The notes beneath the pieces are model-generated. The model was not told where the DNA came from and did not search any database. It worked only from the letters and a program-made list of their open reading frames with translations. The position numbers and the translations under genes are program-made. A DNA stretch of 19,051 nucleotides from Tilletia caries (Eukaryota > Basidiomycota > Exobasidiomycetes > Tilletiales > Tilletiaceae): contig JALUTQ010000042.1 in the NCBI GenBank assembly GCA_032718865.1, forward strand, positions 1 to 19,051, read 5' to 3'. Shown here one piece after another: positions 16,043 through 19,051 of this stretch. Position 1 is the first letter of the stretch; the number at the start of each line of letters is the position of its first letter.

Positions 16043-16830
16043 CCTGATGCCGACGTCCGTCCGGTTCCTCCTCGACGCGCTAGCCCTGAGAAGCGTCGGG
16101 CAATGGACGCCGCCATTGATCAGTTGTTGGATTGGGGCATAATCGAGCCCTCTTCCAGCCCTGTGTCGTTTCCGGTGCTGATGGTGAAGCAGTACGACAA
16201 ATGGCGTTTTTGTGTCGACTACAGGCATCTGAACACTGCTACCGTGTCGGATCGATACCCTTTGCCAACGATTGACTCGATTTTTCAACACCCTCTTGGG
16301 CAAGCGCATCTTCAGCTCGCTTGATGCCATTCGTGGCTATCACCAGATGCCTGTCCGGGAGGGGGACCGGTGGAAAACGGCGTTCACCTGTCATCGCGGT
16401 TTGTACCAATACAAAACCGTACCCTTTGGCCTCAAGAACGCTCCAGCTGTGTTCCAACGCCTTATGGACAGGATTTTTGGGCGATCTTCGCTGGCGACAC
16501 GCCGTCGTGTACATTGACGACGTGGTGATCGCGTCGCACACGATGGCGGAGCATGCTGCTGCGTTGGATGCCTTGCTGCGTAATGCCACCTCGGCCGGCC
16601 TCCGCTTCAGTCCCGCCAAGTGTACCTTCGCCGTACCGTCCTTGGTGTTGTTGGGGAGGAAGGTGTCGGGCGCCGGCGTCGCCGTCTGGGAGGACCGTGC
16701 CAAAGCCGTCCGTGATCTTCCGCGTCCCTCCACTCTCCGAGAGCTCTATCATGTTCTCGGTCTGTTCGGGTACTACCGTGCGTTTGTTCCTCGGTTCGCC
16801 GACTTGGCCGCCCCCCTCTCCAAGTTGACC
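16043..16830 (+). pseudogene. Reverse transcriptase domain, unit 3, two frame breaks
   Basis: RT motifs are all present but spread over three frames owing to extra T in 16281-16285 and 16474-16478. YIDD is at 16510-16521. The thumb/connection boundary is open here (C6 at 16811-16816): AAPLSKLTRGW reads through, as expected for gypsy elements, and shows that the stops at 4128 and 10479 are run-length breaks. Confidence 0.85.
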
Positions 16831-17247
16831 AGGGGTTGGCGATACGAGGCCGCTGTTGATGGACGCTATCGGTTGGTGAATACCGACGGGCACCCTGCGT
16901 CGGCCGACAAAGTGTTGGTGCCCTGGGCCGAGGAGCAGCAGCAGAGTTTTGACGCGCTCAAGGCGGCGATCGCGAGTCCGCCCACCTTGGCGCATCCCGA
17001 TCCAAGCCGGCCGTACGTGTTGTATGTCGACGCCTGTAAGGATGCTTTTGCTGCCATCCTACACCAGGTGTTTCCGACTACCGCGTCAACCCCCCGCTGC
17101 CAGCAGCGACACCATTTCCGCGTTCCCCGTTTCTGTCCATCTGCTGCCTCCGCGCGTTGCCAAAGAACGGTGGATTGCGTGGATACGGATGGATCGGCAC
17201 TTCGCTGGCATCTATCGACGGTTGTCGGAGACTGCGGACGGTGCGGA

Positions 17248-18368
17248 CGACGAATGGACTCTGACGGATGGTCTTCTGGTCCGTCGCGTCGATGGCAAGC
17301 TGGCGCTGCCCGAGGGTGCGATTGCTGAGGTGTTTCGACAGGTGCATGATCACCGCGGCCTTTTCGGGTTCTTGCGGACCTACTTAGCCGTGTCGCGCGA
17401 TTTCTGGCGCCCTCAGCTCTCGTTGGCCGTCCGCGCGTGGATAAAGCATTGTCCGTCGTGTCTTCGGACCAAGCGCGTTCCAAAGACCGGTTCTCTTGAC
17501 GTCGATCAGGACCCGCAGTTCCCGTTTTCAACCATCAGCCTGGACATCCTGTATGGTTTTTCCGCGCACCCGTTCCGGGAACGATGCCGTCGTCGCGATC
17601 CATGACGTTTTCTCTCGGATGATCATCCTCGAGCCCTGTTCCGCATCCATCACTGCGGAAGGCGTAGCGGCGGTCGTGAGCGACCGGGTCCTCCGGTACG
17701 GGTGGCGTCCTCGTCGGATTGTGACCGACTCCGAATCTCGAGTCTCTGGCGCGGTGATGCAGGTGTTGGCTCGTTCCCTTCGTGCTGAGCTCACTCCGTC
17801 CCCGCCGCATCATCAGCAGGCGAACTCTGTCGAGCGGGCAATCCAAACCGCGCAGATGGTACTGCAGACGATGAGCTCGGAGGGACGCGCGCACTGGGAT
17901 CGACGACTGGTGCCCACGGTAGAGTTGGCGATGAACTCCACTCCGTCTTTGGTGTCTGGTTTCCGGCCCTTGGACCTCGTGTTCGTCAGCCACCCGGATG
18001 TGTGCCATGCCGTCTTTGACGACGACGACCACCTGGGCGTGTCTTCCTTTGCCGAGCGGTTAGCTGCAGCGGAGGAACGCCTTGGTGATGCCCGCTTGGC
18101 GATCGCACGGGCTCGCGCGGTACAGCAACGGCGCTATGGTCGACGTCGTGCCGCTCCCGTGGAGATGGTCGTTGGCGACGAAGTCTTCGTTCGCCTGACG
18201 GATCGACCGATCCCGGGACTGCGTGTGGACAAGCTGGATCCACGGAAGGCTGGTCCCTATCGGGTTCAGGAGATCTTGTCGCCGCACCGTGTTCGTCTTG
18301 AGTTGCCGGCGGATGTGGGTGTTGGTGACGAGTTCAGCGTCGAGCAGCTCGATCTCGTTCCTCGTGAG
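17248..18368 (+). pseudogene. Integrase, unit 3, one break after the first core Asp
   Basis: Zinc domain and the first core Asp (17543-17545) are in one frame, and the rest from 17562 on in another, owing to the extra T at 17557-17561. Asp 17727 and Glu 17832 are intact. A C-to-T change at 17950 turns Ser into Leu in NSTPSLVSGF. Confidence 0.85.
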
Positions 18369-18656
18369 CCCGATCCCTTCTTTGCCGACCGAGCGGCCTT
18401 GCCGGTACCGCCTGTCGATCCTCCTGTCTTGCATGGCGACGCGCCGGTCGACGATGGCGGCGGAAGCGCTGATCTCGAGGCGCATCCACGTTTGTCGGGG
18501 GAAGGTGACTCCGTGGCCGAGGTGCCGTCGAACCGTCCCGCGCGCCATCGACAGCTTCCTCCGAATCTTCGAGGATTCGACCTCGGAACCGTCCGTTCGT
18601 CCTCGTCGTCCGCGCTTGCCGACGCGCTTCGTGGTCCGATCTTTACCTCCAGGACT

Positions 18657-19013
18657 GTGGACGTGGACGGTGTCAGCGTTGAGTTGCGGGAGCGGCCGAT
18701 TGCTTTCCTCTCGCGACTTACCTCTGTGGCCGAGAAGAAGATGGTGGCCTCTGAGCTAGAGCTCTGCTGCCTGGCTTGGGCGTTCGCTCGGTTTGCGCAT
18801 CTTCTTGAAGGGGCCGAGGTGACTGTCGTGACCGATCACGCTCCGCTCGGCGCGATGCTGCTGTCGACGGCGGAGATTCCGTACGGACCAACCATCTCTC
18901 GGTGTCGGGCCCTGCTTATGCCGCATCTGCCGAACTTGCGCTTTATTCACCGCCCAGGTCATCGACACACAAACGCGGATGCGCTCTCCCGACTTCCTTT
19001 GCCGCCTTCTTGA
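18657..19013 (+). CDS. RNase H, C-terminal piece fused in frame to integrase, unit 3
   Basis: Same segment with Glu 18759, Asp 18834 and Asp 18978. The frame is continuous from the integrase core (17562) to the stop at 19011-19013, with G5 at 18497-18501. This copy settles that integrase and the RNase H remainder belong to one reading frame. Confidence 0.88.
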   Translation: MDVDGVSVELRERPIAFLSRLTSVAEKKMVASELELCCLAWAFARFAHLLEGAEVTVVTDHAPLGAMLLSTAEIPYGPTISRCRALLMPHLPNLRFIHRPGHRHTNADALSRLPLPPS

Positions 19014-19043
19014 TTTCTGGCCCGGGACGACCAGCTCTTCAAC

Positions 19044-19051
19044 GGTGGGGA
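19044..19051 (+). promoter_or_regulatory. Polypurine tract at window end, unit 3
   Basis: GGTGGGGA forms the last eight bases. Joining the window end to its start recreates the junction seen at 6354/6355 and 12703/12704. Confidence 0.55.

Larger units (their letters stand above)
14743..19013 (+). pseudogene. pol: Pol polyprotein, unit 3, five apparent frame breaks
   Basis: Open pieces: about 14785-16285 (protease and N-terminal RT, stop 16324); 16286-16478 (RT with FSSLD to LMDRI); 16479-17095 (YIDD at 16510-16521, connection and RNase H first strand without the break seen in units 1 and 2); 17096-17561 (integrase zinc domain and first core Asp); 17562-19013 (integrase core, GPY/F and RNase H remainder in one continuous frame). 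This last piece is the direct evidence that the C-terminal RNase H half is translated as part of the integrase polypeptide and is not a separate gene. Confidence 0.86.
1..19051 (+). repeat. Head-to-tail tandem array of three LTR-retrotransposon units
   Basis: The same sequence recurs with a period of 6354, 6349 and 6348 bases, starting at 1, 6355 and 12704, each time at TGTGCTGG preceded by GGTGGGGA. Unit lengths are fully accounted for by about 13 short indels; only two base substitutions were noticed. Adjacent internal regions share a single LTR, so this is an LTR-internal-LTR-internal arrangement. The window starts at an LTR start and ends on the last base before the next LTR would begin, so no flanking host DNA and no target-site duplication can be seen. 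Such arrays can come from LTR-LTR recombination, one-LTR circles, or assembly of a circular molecule. Confidence 0.97.
12704..19051 (+). mobile_element. Ty3/gypsy LTR retrotransposon, unit 3
   Basis: Same layout. This copy is the one in which the integrase core, GPY/F module and C-terminal RNase H half are continuous in one frame (17561-19013, with a G5 run at 18497-18501), and in which the RT/connection boundary is open (C6 at 16811-16816). It has five breaks: extra C in 14779-14784, extra T in 16281-16285, 16474-16478 and 17557-17561, and extra C in 17090-17095. The A run at 14929-14933 is three bases shorter than in units 1 and 2, an in-frame loss of one Lys. It carries a C-to-T change at 17950 (Ser to Leu). 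Confidence 0.93.

Noticed and set aside
1..19051. CRISPR array, tRNA, rRNA or host genes
   Set aside because: The only repeats are the retrotransposon units and small LTR repeats; every long open region is explained by gag or pol.

Overview
The window contains no host gene. It is three head-to-tail copies of one Ty3/gypsy-type (Metaviridae) LTR retrotransposon on the + strand: unit 1 at 1-6354, unit 2 at 6355-12703 and unit 3 at 12704-19051. The protein types (GC-rich codons, gypsy RT with YIDD, a gypsy integrase with a GPY/F module, an RNase H in a YVDAC...HQVF style) point to a fungus, most likely a GC-rich basidiomycete. That assignment is inference from sequence style, not from a search.

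Each unit has the same layout. A putative LTR of about 477 bp (TGTGC...GCACA) carries a polypyrimidine mirror repeat, a TATA box and two small hairpins. A 12-nt element at the LTR/internal junction is perfectly complementary to a segment about 50 nt downstream of the TATA box, which suggests Tf1-like self-priming. Next come gag (519 aa) and a canonical -1 frameshift heptamer, GGGTTTA, abutting the gag TAA stop. Pol follows in the -1 frame: aspartic protease, a linker domain, reverse transcriptase, the first strand of RNase H, integrase (zinc domain, DDE core, GPY/F), and then the rest of RNase H at the very C-terminus. A 38-nt tail with a short polypurine tract leads straight into the TG of the next LTR. 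Neighbouring internal regions are separated by a single LTR.

The three copies differ by only two substitutions that I could find and about 13 small indels. Nearly all the indels are in homopolymers, and all but one of the pol indels break the frame. At every broken site at least one sister copy has the run length that keeps pol open. Net lengths are consistent with one uninterrupted pol of about 1422 codons after the slip (Gag-Pol about 1941 aa). No single copy has all of pol open: unit 1 has seven breaks, unit 2 three and unit 3 five. Residual long-read homopolymer error is the simplest explanation, but real decay is not excluded.

The most unusual observation is domain order: the integrase sits inside RNase H. 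The first catalytic Asp of RNase H lies after RT, while its Glu and two later Asp residues lie after integrase, some 576 residues downstream in the frame-consistent reading. The same order is present in all three copies.
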